Notes: a model not told the origin generated them from the letters alone. A stretch of 64,000 bases of DNA from Amaricoccus sp047275745 (GCF_047275745.1 NZ_JBKQWU010000012.1:1-64000), one strand, 5' to 3'. Positions 8,667 to 17,797 are shown, counted from the first letter of the stretch. Numbers and translations: made by a program.

Positions 8667-9112
8667 CGCCGGCCACGACCTTCGCTCTGCTCGTCGCGGC
8701 GGGCGCGGCGCTGGTCGCGCAGAACCTCCTGATGGCGCGGATCACCGGGGCGGCGTCCTCGGTGCTGGTCGCACTCGTGATGAATTCGGCCGTGGGGCTG
8801 GTGGCGCTGTCGGTCCTGCTGCTGGGCAAGGCCGGGATGAACGGGGCGACCGGGATCACCGGCATGTTCCGGCCGTGGTTCGTGATCCCGGGCCTCCTGG
8901 GCACGTTCTTCGTCTTCGCGAGCATCACCGGCTATCGCGAGCTCGGCGCCGCTCCGACCATTTCGATCCTTGTCGCCAGCCAGCTGGCCTTCGGTCTGGC
9001 GTGGGACATGAGCCGATCCGAAACCATGTCCATCGAGGGCCTTGCCACGGCGGCCGGCGGCGCCGCGCTCATCGTCGCGGGCGTCGTCATGATCGCCTCG
9101 CGCCACGGATGA
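8663..9112 (+). CDS. YdcZ/DMT-type small multidrug transporter family membrane protein
   Basis: 149 residues with about five hydrophobic segments, resembling the DUF606/YdcZ half-size members of the drug/metabolite transporter superfamily. GTG at 8663 overlaps the acetyltransferase stop (GTGA), so translation is coupled. Context suggests export of the acetylated or native form of the same compound. Proteins of this size usually act as dimers. The transported substrate is unknown. Confidence 0.75.
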   Translation: MTPATTFALLVAAGAALVAQNLLMARITGAASSVLVALVMNSAVGLVALSVLLLGKAGMNGATGITGMFRPWFVIPGLLGTFFVFASITGYRELGAAPTISILVASQLAFGLAWDMSRSETMSIEGLATAAGGAALIVAGVVMIASRHG

Positions 9113-9827
9113 CGGTGGGAGGACGGGGGGCTCGCCGCCGGATCGGCCGGCGCCTCGCAGCTCCAAGGCGGCACGGGCGCCAGGCGCGATGGCGAGCGCC
9201 CCCGGTCAGCGAGCGGCCCGCGGTGGGTCGTGCCGGGTTCCGCCACGGTCGGGGCGGTTGGCTGAGAGCGCGCGCAACATCACGGCCATGGCAACTTCCA
9301 TCCGGTCGATCCTGGCTCTGGTACGGGCCATGATCTGAAGCCCGTGCAGGACAGGATACCTGTTCGCCGCGCGGGCTCAGTGGCCCGTCGCCGCGCTCAC
9401 CAGTTCGCCGTCGTAGTGCTTCGTGGTGGCCGGCGGCGGCGGCGATCAGGATGCTCAAGGGGGCGCGACTGGAATTGCTCCTCAATCCGACCGTACCCGC
9501 CGCTGGGTGAGCCTGTTTCAGGGTCTGGCTTTCGATGACGAGCGGGGTCGATCCGGCCCATGACCCAGCAGACTCATCCCGCGGCAAGAGGGAGCACATG
9601 GGTTCAGGACCGGTCGGTCCAGAAGAATCCGACTCAAACGGAATCAGGTCCGGACGGATGGACCACTCGCCTCGGCGGCGGGCCGCCGAGGGCCAGGGGC
9701 CTGTCGATCAGGATCGACGCGGAGGTGCGCGAGCGAAGGGCGGGCGTTCCGCCCCGCGCGGGTCGAGAGGATCTCGCCCGCGCGGGAGCATGGCGCACCC
9801 TTCGCCGCCTCGGGTTCGCCGGGGCGA
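9113..9827. other. About 700 bp with no supportable gene
   Basis: Reading frames in this stretch are arginine/proline-rich, start without ribosome binding sites and lack recognisable motifs. A 41-codon minus-strand frame beginning near 9332 (MARTRARIDRMEVAMAVMLR) looks protein-like but is too short to assign. It could be decayed sequence between the exporter and the convergently oriented binding protein gene. Confidence 0.5.
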
Positions 9828-10964
9828 TTACTGCCCGAGCCAGGCCTGGAAGCGGCCGTCGAGCTCGTCGCGGTTGTCCGCCCACCAGGTGTAGTTGAAG
9901 AGGAAGCCCGTCTCGGCGTTCTCCGGGGCCGTCGGCATATGCGGAGCCATGTCGATGCCGAGGTCCACATGATTGCCGACGAGCGGCTGCGACGAGGCGC
10001 GGGCGGGGCCGTAGGAGATGAACTTCGCCTGGTCGGCCAGATGCTGCGTATCGGTCGCGAAGCGGAGGAAATGCTTCACCCGGTTCAGCCGCTCCTCGGG
10101 CAGGTCGGCCGGCACGATGAAGCCGTCGATATCGAAGACCTGATAGTCCCAGAGCATCGCGACCGGCTGCTTCTGTTCCTCGATGACCGAGAACAGGCGC
10201 CCGTTGTAGGTCGAACCGATCACCGCCTCGCCGTCGGCGAGAAGCTGCGGCGTCTCGGCGCCCGCCGACCACCAGATCGTCTCCGACTTGATCGTGTCGA
10301 GCTTGGCGAGCGCCTGGTCGATCCCCTCGGGCGTCTCGAGCGCGTCGTAGACCTCCGCGGCCGGGACGCCGGAACAGATGAGCGCCCATTCGAGGTTGTT
10401 GATCGGCCGCTTCTCCAGGGCGCGCTTGCCGGGGAAGGTCTCCAGGTCGAAGATGGCGCAGATGTCCCCTGGCACGGCGCCGTTCCAGGCCGCGACATCG
10501 GTGCGGTAGCCGACCGTGGTGGAGTAGAGGTTCGTCGGGATGTGGCAGTCGGAGACGATGTTGTCGCCGAGATCCTCGCTCGCCGAGGTTCCATCGGGGG
10601 CGGGCGCGAGCCATTCGTCGAACTCGGCCTCCGCCGCCAGACCCTCGTCGCAAAGCCGGATGCCGTCGGTCGCGAGCACATCGACGAGATCCCAGGTCAC
10701 GTTCCCGGCCTCGTTCATGGCGCGGAGCTTGGCCACGGCCTCGTTCGAGCTCTCGTCCCAGATGATCCGGACGCCGGTCGCCTCCGTATAGGGCTCGGCA
10801 TAGGCCTTCTGCTGCATCGCCTGATAGGCTCCGCCCCAGGACGAGATGGTGATCGTGTCGGCGCAGTTCTCGCAAGGCGGCGGCGCCTCGGCATCCTGCG
10901 CGAGCAGCGGCGTCGCCGGCAGTATCGCGAGCGCCGAGGCGCCGAGCAGCTGAGTGAGTTTCAT
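9828..10964 (-). CDS. Periplasmic ABC substrate-binding protein, spermidine/putrescine type
   Basis: 378 residues. An N-terminal signal peptide (about 1-22, ending near LLAQD) precedes a type II periplasmic binding fold of the PotD/PotF family: TITISSWGGAYQAMQQKAYAEPY, later WDLVDV, LYSTTVGYRTD, SAGAETPQLLADGEAVIGSTYNGRL, and FNYTWWADN at the C-terminus. A cysteine pair (CENC) lies just after the signal peptide. GGGAGAGA precedes the ATG. No permease or ATPase gene is adjacent, so it must serve a transporter encoded elsewhere. It is likely expressed with the amine oxidase-like gene downstream of its promoter region or independently; the 110-bp gap leaves this open. Confidence 0.87.
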   Translation of the reverse strand: MKLTQLLGASALAILPATPLLAQDAEAPPPCENCADTITISSWGGAYQAMQQKAYAEPYTEATGVRIIWDESSNEAVAKLRAMNEAGNVTWDLVDVLATDGIRLCDEGLAAEAEFDEWLAPAPDGTSASEDLGDNIVSDCHIPTNLYSTTVGYRTDVAAWNGAVPGDICAIFDLETFPGKRALEKRPINNLEWALICSGVPAAEVYDALETPEGIDQALAKLDTIKSETIWWSAGAETPQLLADGEAVIGSTYNGRLFSVIEEQKQPVAMLWDYQVFDIDGFIVPADLPEERLNRVKHFLRFATDTQHLADQAKFISYGPARASSQPLVGNHVDLGIDMAPHMPTAPENAETGFLFNYTWWADNRDELDGRFQAWLGQ

Positions 10965-11073
10965 CTGATCTCTCCCTGAGTTTGTGCCCCGACTGTTGGT
11001 GCCGGGACTGTAAGTGCCAGGGCTTTCGGCGCGGTGCCGGTGTCCGTCCGGCGCATCGCTGATGATTCCCGCG

Positions 11074-12447
11074 TCATTCCATCCCGGCCTTCCATTCGCG
11101 TAGCGCCAGCGTGGCGCGGGCGCCGATGAGCGTCAATGGCCGGGCTGGCAAAGCGCGGGGAGCGGCGAAGCTCCGGTAGACGCGGGTGAGGTCGGTCTCC
11201 GCGCCCAGCAGCGTCTCGGCGGCGGCGATGCCGGAGGCGGTCGCGTTCGAGGCGCCGAGCCCGTTGCAGCCGCAGGCGGCGAGGACGCCGGTTTCGACCT
11301 CGCCGAAGGCGGGTACCACATTCCAGGTCAGCGCCATGGCACCGCCCCAGCGGTACGCCATCCCGATCCCCGCGAGCGCCGGAAAGCGGTGCGCGAGCTT
11401 GCCGTCATGCAGCGCGCCCGCGCGGCGCAAGGTGCCCGGCCCCACGTCGAGGCTCGGGTTGAAGGTGTAGCGCGATCGCACGAGCAGGCGATCTCCGCGC
11501 GCGCCCTCGATTCGGCGAAGCGTCGTTCCCATCGGCGAGGAGGGGGTCGCCGCCCAGCTTCGCCAACCGCCGAGGCGCGCGGGATCGAATTCCTCCGTCA
11601 TCGAGGCATAGGTGAAGACGTGCAGCAAGCGGCCCCGGAAGAAGCCGAAGCGCTCGGCATAGCCGTTGTTGGCGAGGATGACTTGGGGGGTCTCGACCGA
11701 CCCATCGGGCGCGCGGACGAGCCAGCCGCCGCCCCTGCGCTCGAAGGAGAGCGCCGGGGTCCGCTCGAAGAGCCGGGCGGGTGGTGCGAGACTGTCGGCG
11801 AGGCCGCGGATATAGGCCGCGGGCTGCACGATCACCGCGCCGGGCAGGTAGAGGCCGGAGGTGAAGACGCGCGACCCGGTGATTTCCGCGGCAGCGGCGG
11901 CGCCGAGAAGGTCATGCGGCTCGCCGAGCCGGACCAGATGCGCTGCGTAATCGGCGATATGGCGGTCGCCCTCCGCCGTCATCGCGAGATGGTGCCGCCC
12001 CCGGGCATCGAGCGTCTCGCGTCCCCAGCCTTGCTCCGCCGCCAGTTCCTTCGCGAAGCTGACGGCGCGGCGCTGGACGAGAACGCGGTCGCGGCTCCGT
12101 TGGAGCGGGTCGCCACCATGACCGGAACCGCGATCCGAGCCGTAATCCTCGGCCGAGACTTCGTGCGGCAGGTCGATGATGAAGCCGGAGTTCCTGCCCG
12201 CCGGGCCTTCGCCGACGGTCCCCGCCTCCAGCACCGCGATGCGAAGCGTCGGGTCGCGGCGCTGGAGCTCGCGAGCGGCGGAGAGGCCGGCGAACCCGGC
12301 GCCGATGATCGTCACATCGGCGGTGATCGCTCCCGTAAGCGCTGGCGTGACGGATCGTGGCGGGAGCAGGGCCGCCCAGCCGCAGACGCCCGGTTGAGCG
12401 GGCAGCTGCGAGGCCCTGAATACGCGCGCCGCCGCTGTCACGGCCAT
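11074..12447 (-). CDS. FAD-dependent oxidoreductase, DadA/amine-oxidase-like
   Basis: 457 residues. The dinucleotide-binding motif TIIGAGFAGLSAARELQRRDP (about 46-65) and an internal GRNSGFIIDLPH segment place it in the DAO family that includes gamma-glutamylputrescine oxidase and D-amino-acid dehydrogenases. The C-terminal FAD-contact region (YRWGGAMALTWNVVPAFGEV, then GCNGLGASNATASG) is intact. Substrate cannot be fixed from sequence. Its start overlaps the end of the aldolase gene by ten bases, and a polyamine-type binding protein follows, suggesting catabolism of an amine or amino acid. Confidence 0.85.
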   Translation of the reverse strand: MAVTAAARVFRASQLPAQPGVCGWAALLPPRSVTPALTGAITADVTIIGAGFAGLSAARELQRRDPTLRIAVLEAGTVGEGPAGRNSGFIIDLPHEVSAEDYGSDRGSGHGGDPLQRSRDRVLVQRRAVSFAKELAAEQGWGRETLDARGRHHLAMTAEGDRHIADYAAHLVRLGEPHDLLGAAAAAEITGSRVFTSGLYLPGAVIVQPAAYIRGLADSLAPPARLFERTPALSFERRGGGWLVRAPDGSVETPQVILANNGYAERFGFFRGRLLHVFTYASMTEEFDPARLGGWRSWAATPSSPMGTTLRRIEGARGDRLLVRSRYTFNPSLDVGPGTLRRAGALHDGKLAHRFPALAGIGMAYRWGGAMALTWNVVPAFGEVETGVLAACGCNGLGASNATASGIAAAETLLGAETDLTRVYRSFAAPRALPARPLTLIGARATLALREWKAGME

Positions 12448-13337
12448 GCCGCTTCCCGCGCGGCGAGATCGCCGAGGGCGGAGCGGAGCACTTCCAGCTT
12501 CCCCGCGTCGAGTGGCCGCAGCGGACGCCGCGGCTGACCGGCGCCGTAGCCGGTGATCTCGGCCGCCGCGTAGACCGATGCCACGTAGTCACCTTCCCAG
12601 ATGAGGTTCATCGCCGGTTCCAGCAGGCGCCAGATCTCGCGAACATCCTCCCAGCGCCGTTCCGTCGCCGCCCGGACCAGCGCCGCGCAGGCGCGGGGCG
12701 CGAAATTGGCGCCGCCCCAGATCACGCCGGCGGCGCCGGCGAAGAGCGCATGCGGGGTCAGCGGGTCGGCGCCATTCATGACCGGCAGGCCGGTGCGGAT
12801 CAGCGCCGCTTGCCGCGGCAGATCGCCGCCGCTGTCCTTGACGGTGACGAAGTTCGGGAGCCGGCAGAGCTCCGCGAGAAGCGCGGGCGAGATGCCGACG
12901 CCGACCGCCTGCGGGACGTTGTAGCCGATGACCGGCAGGCCCGCCGCCGCCACATCGGCGTAGAAGGCGAGGAGACCCTCGTCGTCGGCCGGGCCCTCGA
13001 AAAACGGGGGCAGCACCATGACGCCATCCGCGCCGTGGTCGGCGGCGTGCCGGGTCCGGGCCAGCACGTCGTCGAGCAGGAGCGCCGAAGTCTGGACGAT
13101 GAGCTTCGCCCGCCCCGCGATCGCCTTCGCCCCCCGGGAGACGAGCGCGTCCGATTCTTCGCGTGTGAGATAGACGTGCATGCCGGTCCCGGAACTGAGG
13201 ACGAAGCCGTCGACACCCGCCTCGATGTAGCGCTCGAGATGCGCGTCGAGCCGGTCGAGATCGACCCGGCCCTCCGCGTCGAAAGGCGTCGTCACGGCGA
13301 GGTTCAGGCCGGAAAAGGGAAAGGCTGTCATCGGCAT
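12438..13337 (-). CDS. DapA/N-acetylneuraminate lyase family aldolase
   Basis: 299 residues with a full TIM-barrel pattern of the dihydrodipicolinate synthase superfamily: AVTTPFDAEGRVD at the N-terminus, the substrate-loop DGFVLSSGTGMHVYLTREE, GYNVPQ containing the catalytic Tyr, and VTVKDSGGD containing the Schiff-base Lys. Because it sits with an amine-type oxidoreductase and a TetR regulator rather than lysine genes, it is more likely a catabolic aldolase or dehydratase than the biosynthetic DapA. ATG 13335-13337 is chosen over an upstream start because GGGAG lies just ahead of it and the family begins there. Confidence 0.87.
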   Translation of the reverse strand: MPMTAFPFSGLNLAVTTPFDAEGRVDLDRLDAHLERYIEAGVDGFVLSSGTGMHVYLTREESDALVSRGAKAIAGRAKLIVQTSALLLDDVLARTRHAADHGADGVMVLPPFFEGPADDEGLLAFYADVAAAGLPVIGYNVPQAVGVGISPALLAELCRLPNFVTVKDSGGDLPRQAALIRTGLPVMNGADPLTPHALFAGAAGVIWGGANFAPRACAALVRAATERRWEDVREIWRLLEPAMNLIWEGDYVASVYAAAEITGYGAGQPRRPLRPLDAGKLEVLRSALGDLAAREAAWP

Positions 13338-13410
13338 CGCCGGCTCCCGGGTTTGGCGTGGGCGCGAGGGTGGAGAAGCGGATCGCGGGGCAAGGTTCAC
13401 CTCCGTTGGC

Positions 13411-13469
13411 TTGGCGGATCATTCGCCAAAATGTTCACTGATGTCAAGATACAGAACGATGCTGTGTAT
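13411..13469. promoter_or_regulatory. Divergent regulatory region with two inverted repeats
   Basis: Between the divergent aldolase and TetR genes lie TTGGCG-N7-CGCCAA (13411-13429) and ATACAG-N7-CTGTGTAT (13449-13469). Such repeats placed between a TetR regulator and its divergent neighbour are the usual operator arrangement. The region is visibly more AT-rich than its flanks. Inference only. Confidence 0.4.
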
Positions 13470-13511
13470 TTTTGCTTGCCGGCGGGGGAGGCGGCCGATA
13501 GTGTCGGGCCC

Positions 13512-14252
13512 ATGGATGATCCCAGGCATGACGATTTGGGCGGCGAGATCGGGAAGGCGTCGGGCTGGCGCGGGTCGCGGGAGGTCTGGCTCGCGGCGGC
13601 GCGGCAGGCGCTGGTCGAGACCGGGCTCGATTCGGTGAAGATCCAGCCGCTGGCGAACCGGCTCAAGCTCTCGCGCACGAGCTTCTACTGGTTCTTTGGC
13701 GACCGGAAGGCGCTTCTGGACGCGCTGCTGGAGGATTGGGAGGCGCGCAACACCGGCGCCTTCGTCGAGGCCTGCGCCGCCTATGCCGAAACCATCGCCG
13801 AGGGAATCCTGAACCTGATCGTGGTCTTCCACGACGAGGCGCTGTTCGATCCCAGGCTCGATTTCGCGGTGCGCGGCTGGGCGCATCAGTCCGACGCGGT
13901 GGCCGAGCGGGTCAACGCCGCCGACGAGCGGCGCCTCGGCGCGATCCGGCAGTTGTTTGAGCGTTTCGGCTTTCCCCCCGACTGGGCCGATGTGCACGCC
14001 CGCACCGTCTATCTCACCCAGATCGGCTACATCGCCTTGCAGACGCGGGAGGCCCAGGAGACGCGGATGGCGCGGGTCCGGCACTATGTGGAGATCTTCT
14101 CCGGCCAATCGCCCTCGGCGAGCGAGATGGCCCGGTTCCACTCCCGCCTGAAGTTCACACCCGCGGCCGAGGCACCCGGGACGGAAACGGCCGACAGGGG
14201 GCGGCCCGGCGCCGGAACGGCCGGAGTCACGCCCCGAGCCACGGCTGGATGA
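13512..14252 (+). CDS. TetR-family transcriptional regulator
   Basis: 246 residues. The N-terminal helix-turn-helix is clear (about 17-60): WLAAARQALVETGLDSVKI, QPLANRLKLSRTSFYWFFGD, RKALLDALLEDWE. The C-terminal ligand domain is typical in length and unrelated in detail. The tail (about 215-246) is low-complexity Thr/Ala/Gly/Pro. It is divergent from the aldolase/oxidoreductase genes and directly upstream of an MFS permease gene, so both are likely targets. ATG 13512 is used; an in-frame GTG at 13501 is possible. Confidence 0.88.
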   Translation: MDDPRHDDLGGEIGKASGWRGSREVWLAAARQALVETGLDSVKIQPLANRLKLSRTSFYWFFGDRKALLDALLEDWEARNTGAFVEACAAYAETIAEGILNLIVVFHDEALFDPRLDFAVRGWAHQSDAVAERVNAADERRLGAIRQLFERFGFPPDWADVHARTVYLTQIGYIALQTREAQETRMARVRHYVEIFSGQSPSASEMARFHSRLKFTPAAEAPGTETADRGRPGAGTAGVTPRATAG

Positions 14253-14256
14253 CGCG

Positions 14257-15462
14257 GTGATCCTGCCTCTCGTTCTCGCCATCGGCGTGGTCGGTGCGAA
14301 TTCGCTGGCACTGAGCCCGATCGCGGCGGATGTGGCCGCGTCCTTCGGTGGCGCGGCCGCGTCGGACGTGATGATCGCCTCCGCCGCCTATGGCGCCGGG
14401 ACCGCGATCAGCGCGCTTCTTCTCGCGCCCCGCGCCGATCGGATCGGACTGGCGGCGTCGCTGCTCATGGCGCTGTCCGCGCTCGTCCTCGCTATGGTGC
14501 TGAGCGCCTGCGCCTGGTCGGTCCTCGCCCTGATCGCCGCGCAGGCGATCGCCGGTCTGGCGGCGGGGGTCGCGCTGCCGGCGATCTACGGTCTGGCGGC
14601 CGAGATCGCCCCGCCGGGCCGGGAGAGCGAGACGCTCGGCAAGGTGCTGACGGGCTGGACGCTGAGCCTCGTCGCGGGGGTGACGCTGGCGGCGGCGCTG
14701 TCGGACGTGGTGCACTGGCGCCTCGTCTACGCCGCGATGGCCCTGATCGCGCTGAGCGTCTGCGCCGCGCTCACGCTCTTGCGCCGGAAACGGCCCGCGC
14801 GACCGGACGGCGATGGCGCCGCCGCGACCAGGGGCTCCGCCGCTTCGCCGTTCGGCGCGCTCCGGGTCCCGGGGGTGCCGGCGCTCCTCATGCTCGTGGC
14901 CGGGTTCATGACCGCCTTCTACGGGCTCTACGCCTATCTCGGAGCGCATCTGACCGGGACGCTCGGCCTGTCGACGGCGCTGGCGGGCCTCACGGCTCTG
15001 GCCTACGGAATGGGCTTCGGCGGTGTCGCGCCGCTCGACCGGCTCATCGACCGGTTCGGCCGCGTTCACGCGGCGCCGGCCGTCCTCAGCTTCCTCATGC
15101 TGGTCTATCTCGCCCTCGCGGCCATGTCGGATAACGCCTTCGCCATCCTGGGCCTCTGCGTCGTCTGGGGCGGGGCGAACCATCTCGGGCTCAACCTGCT
15201 GGTCGGGGCGCTGACGGCAAGCGACATCTCGCGTCGGGGTGCGATCCTCGGCCTCTATACCGCGACGAGTTACGGCGCCATGTCGCTCGGAACCGCGATC
15301 TTCAAGCCGGTCTTCGAGCGGTACGGCTTCGCCGCCCTGGCCTGCGTCTCCGCCGCCTGTGTCCTGCCCGGAGTGATCCACGCGGTCTTCCATGCGCTCG
15401 TCCCCGCGGCCGCGGCGAAGCGGCGGGGCGCCGCCGCGGCTCCCGGCCGCGGGGACCGCTGA
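14257..15462 (+). CDS. MFS transporter
   Basis: 401 residues, about twelve hydrophobic segments in two halves joined by an Arg/Pro/Asp-rich loop near residue 170-195. The loop after TM2 has APRADRIGL, matching the MFS A-motif position, and the second half carries PLDRLIDRFGRVHAA at the matching place. GTG 14257 lies four bases after the regulator stop; no ATG with suitable spacing exists. Likely effluxes or imports a metabolite of the neighbouring catabolic genes; substrate unknown. Confidence 0.82.
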   Translation: MILPLVLAIGVVGANSLALSPIAADVAASFGGAAASDVMIASAAYGAGTAISALLLAPRADRIGLAASLLMALSALVLAMVLSACAWSVLALIAAQAIAGLAAGVALPAIYGLAAEIAPPGRESETLGKVLTGWTLSLVAGVTLAAALSDVVHWRLVYAAMALIALSVCAALTLLRRKRPARPDGDGAAATRGSAASPFGALRVPGVPALLMLVAGFMTAFYGLYAYLGAHLTGTLGLSTALAGLTALAYGMGFGGVAPLDRLIDRFGRVHAAPAVLSFLMLVYLALAAMSDNAFAILGLCVVWGGANHLGLNLLVGALTASDISRRGAILGLYTATSYGAMSLGTAIFKPVFERYGFAALACVSAACVLPGVIHAVFHALVPAAAAKRRGAAAAPGRGDR

Positions 15463-15603
15463 TCGTCACGCGAGAATCGGCGTTCCGGCGGGACCCGGGC
15501 AAAACCGAGCCTCCATCCGCCTTTTCGCTTTACCTCGCCTCCGCCAGGGAGGACAAAAACCCGTGGGAGCGACAAAAAGACACACCCGAGGGCGGAGAGA
15601 AAC

Positions 15604-16893
15604 ATGTCCGACAAAGCAAGATACCTGAACGAGGGGATGAAGCTTCCCTTCATCCTTCTGGTCACCTGTTTCGCCGCCTGGGGGATCGCGGCCAACATGA
15701 CCGATCCTCTGGTGAAGGTCTTTTCCAAGATCTTCTCGATGAGCACGTTGCAGGCGTCTTTCGTCCAGTTCTCCTATTACGGCGCCTATTTCTGCCTCGC
15801 CCTGCCGGCGGCCTTCATCAATCGCCGGTTTTCCTACAAGACGGGCGTGCTGGTCGGGCTCGGCTGCGCGATCCTCGGCGCCTTCCTGTTCTATCCGGCG
15901 TCGCAGGCGATGACCTTCGGCTTCTTCCTGCTGGCGCTGTTCATGCTCGCCGGAGGGTTGTCGATTCTCGAGACCTCGGCCAATCCCTTCGTGATCGCGA
16001 TGGGGCCCGAGCATAACGCGACGCGGCGGCTCAATTTCGCGCAGGCGTTCAATCCGGTCGGCACCAACATCGGCGTCTTTCTCGCCGCGACGCTGATCCT
16101 GCCGCGGCTCAACCCGGCGAGCGAGGAGGAGCGGGCCGCGATGGCGCCCGAGGCGCTCCAGGCGATCCAGGTGGATGAGCTCAGCGCCGTCATGGTGCCC
16201 TATGTCGGCTTCGCCTTCGTGCTGGTCGCGATCTGGATCGCCATCGCGCTCATCCCGATGCCGACCAAGCGCGAGCTGACGCCCGAGGGGCACGAGGTCC
16301 ATTTCATGGCGACGCTGCGCCGGCTGATGGCCAACCGGCACTACCGCTTCGGTGTGATCGCGCAGTTCTTCAACGTCGCCGCCCAGACCTGCGTCTGGAC
16401 CTTCACCATCCAGTACGTGATGGAGGCGATCGGCGGCAACGAGGCGCAGGCCGGCTGGTACCTGCAGGCGAGCCTCATGGTCTTTCTCGTCTCGCGCTTC
16501 GTGATGGTCTGGCTGATGGGCTATCTGCGCCCGGCGGTGCTCCTGACGCTGATGGCGGTGCTCGGGACGGCGCTCAGCTTCTACGCCATGGCGAGCCCCA
16601 ACGTCAGCGGCGTCTGGGCGGTGGTGATGATCTCGGCGAGCCTGTCGCTGATGTTCCCGACCATCTACGGCATCGCGCTGCATGGGCTGGGCGACGATAC
16701 CAAGTTCGGCGCGGCGGGTCTCGTGATGGCCATTCTCGGCGGCGCGCTGATGCCGCTCGTCCATGGCGCGGTGATGGACGCGCAGGGGGCCGCCTTCTCC
16801 TATATCGTGCCCGGTCTCTGCTTCCTCGTCGTGGCCGCCTACGGGCTCTTCGATCTGCGCATGGGTGTGCGGCCGCATCGGGAAGCCGCCTGA
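15604..16893 (+). CDS. FucP-type sugar MFS permease
   Basis: 429 residues with about twelve membrane spans. It resembles the L-fucose:proton symporter branch (FucP/GluP): PFILLVTCFAAWGIAANMTD at TM1, FVQFSYYGAYFCLALPAAF at TM2, and the characteristic ETSANPFVIAMGPEHNATRRLNFAQAFNPVG segment (about 122-152). The start has a strong GGCGGAGAGAA upstream. It is preceded by 140 bp of non-coding sequence and stands alone, so it may have its own promoter. The sugar transported is not determined. Confidence 0.88.
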   Translation: MSDKARYLNEGMKLPFILLVTCFAAWGIAANMTDPLVKVFSKIFSMSTLQASFVQFSYYGAYFCLALPAAFINRRFSYKTGVLVGLGCAILGAFLFYPASQAMTFGFFLLALFMLAGGLSILETSANPFVIAMGPEHNATRRLNFAQAFNPVGTNIGVFLAATLILPRLNPASEEERAAMAPEALQAIQVDELSAVMVPYVGFAFVLVAIWIAIALIPMPTKRELTPEGHEVHFMATLRRLMANRHYRFGVIAQFFNVAAQTCVWTFTIQYVMEAIGGNEAQAGWYLQASLMVFLVSRFVMVWLMGYLRPAVLLTLMAVLGTALSFYAMASPNVSGVWAVVMISASLSLMFPTIYGIALHGLGDDTKFGAAGLVMAILGGALMPLVHGAVMDAQGAAFSYIVPGLCFLVVAAYGLFDLRMGVRPHREAA

Positions 16894-17021
16894 TACCGGG
16901 GCCTGCTACCAGCGCGGCGATCTGCGTTCGCTGCAATGCAGCATTGAAGTCATGGCGGTTGTGGTCCTGGGTGGCCGGCTCGATATTCGGGACAAGCCAA
17001 CCTGGCAGAAAGGAGACCGCT

Positions 17022-17138
17022 ATGCTTGGATACTTTGCGATCTACGGCGGCCAGTTTTCCGAGCTGGTCCGCCGCCAGACGAAACCCCGCCGCTGGTGGC
17101 ATTACGTCATGCCGCATCAGATCGACGCGATGAACTGA
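17022..17138 (+). CDS. Small basic protein of 38 residues, unknown function
   Basis: The frame starts at ATG 17022 with an excellent ribosome binding site (AAAGGAGA, 6 bases upstream) and ends 29 bp before a strong hairpin terminator, so it has all the parts of a free-standing small gene. The product has an aromatic N-terminus (MLGYFAIYGGQF), a basic centre (VRRQTKPRRWW) and ends HQIDAMN. It has no signal peptide and no transmembrane helix. I do not recognise a family. Confidence 0.55.
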   Translation: MLGYFAIYGGQFSELVRRQTKPRRWWHYVMPHQIDAMN

Positions 17139-17167
17139 GCCGACCCGCATCATCGGATCGAACCGCG

Positions 17168-17191
17168 AAGGCCGGGCACCCGCCCGGCCTT
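17168..17191 (+). terminator. Hairpin terminator after the 38-residue gene
   Basis: AAGGCCGGGC (17168-17177) pairs perfectly with GCCCGGCCTT (17182-17191) across the loop ACCC. The 3' arm ends in TT and is followed by CATCCGTTT, so it is a moderate intrinsic terminator. Confidence 0.6.
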
Positions 17192-17402
17192 CATCCGTTT
17201 CGGCGGATGGCCGCCGGAGAGCGGCGGGGCAGGGGTCGGGGACCCGCGGCGTTGACGGGCCGATGGTGGCGATCGCCGGTCGCGAAGCCGATGAGCGACG
17301 CATTCCCGTCATGCGCGAGTAACGATCATCGAATAAGCACGGAGCGCGATTCATCGTAGAAATTCTAACCGCGCCGTCTTGCCTCGGTCGCGGGCGGCCG
17401 AT

Positions 17403-17416
17403 CTGATCGAGATCAG
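17403..17416. promoter_or_regulatory. FNR/NnrR-like box upstream of nap
   Basis: CTGATCGAGATCAG preserves the TGAT-N4-ATCA core of FNR/CRP-family oxygen- or NO-sensing sites (consensus TTGAT-N4-ATCAA). It lies 192 bp before napE in a locally AT-rich region, with TATGAA at 17436-17441 as a possible -10 element. The long leader to napE is unexplained. Confidence 0.45.
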
Positions 17417-17608
17417 AATTATTCCATAAAATCAGTATGAAGTACTCCCGAGATGCGCGGTCCAGACGTCCCTTGGGTGTGGGGGGTCTGTCATAGACCT
17501 TCTTACGTCCGCTCCCCGGACTGCTCGCGAAACGCCCATTGTGCCTCGACCGAACTCCGGATCGGCGGTACGCTCCCGGCATCACCTTTAGCGCATTGAG
17601 ACTCAAGG

Positions 17609-17767
17609 ATGAACGAGCACAGCCATATCGCCAGCAAAGCCGAGGAGCGTCTCGCGTTCTTCCTCCTGGCCGTCGTTCTGTTCCCGGTTCTCAGCGTGGC
17701 GGTCGTCGGCGGCTTCGGCTTCCTGATCTGGATGTCCCAGCTCGTCCTCGGACCGCCAACGGGTTGA
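17609..17767 (+). CDS. napE: NapE, small membrane subunit of the periplasmic nitrate reductase system
   Basis: 52 residues with one transmembrane helix (about 16-44) and a conserved KAEERLAFFLLAVVLFPVLS start of the helix, matching the NapE family in size and pattern. AAGGA of CTCAAGGATG overlaps the start. Its role is not established in general; it accompanies nap operons of alphaproteobacteria. It is first in a napEDABC series with 30 bp to napD. Confidence 0.85.
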   Translation: MNEHSHIASKAEERLAFFLLAVVLFPVLSVAVVGGFGFLIWMSQLVLGPPTG

Positions 17768-17797
17768 GGAGCGGCCAGCGGGCCGAGGAGCGGAACA

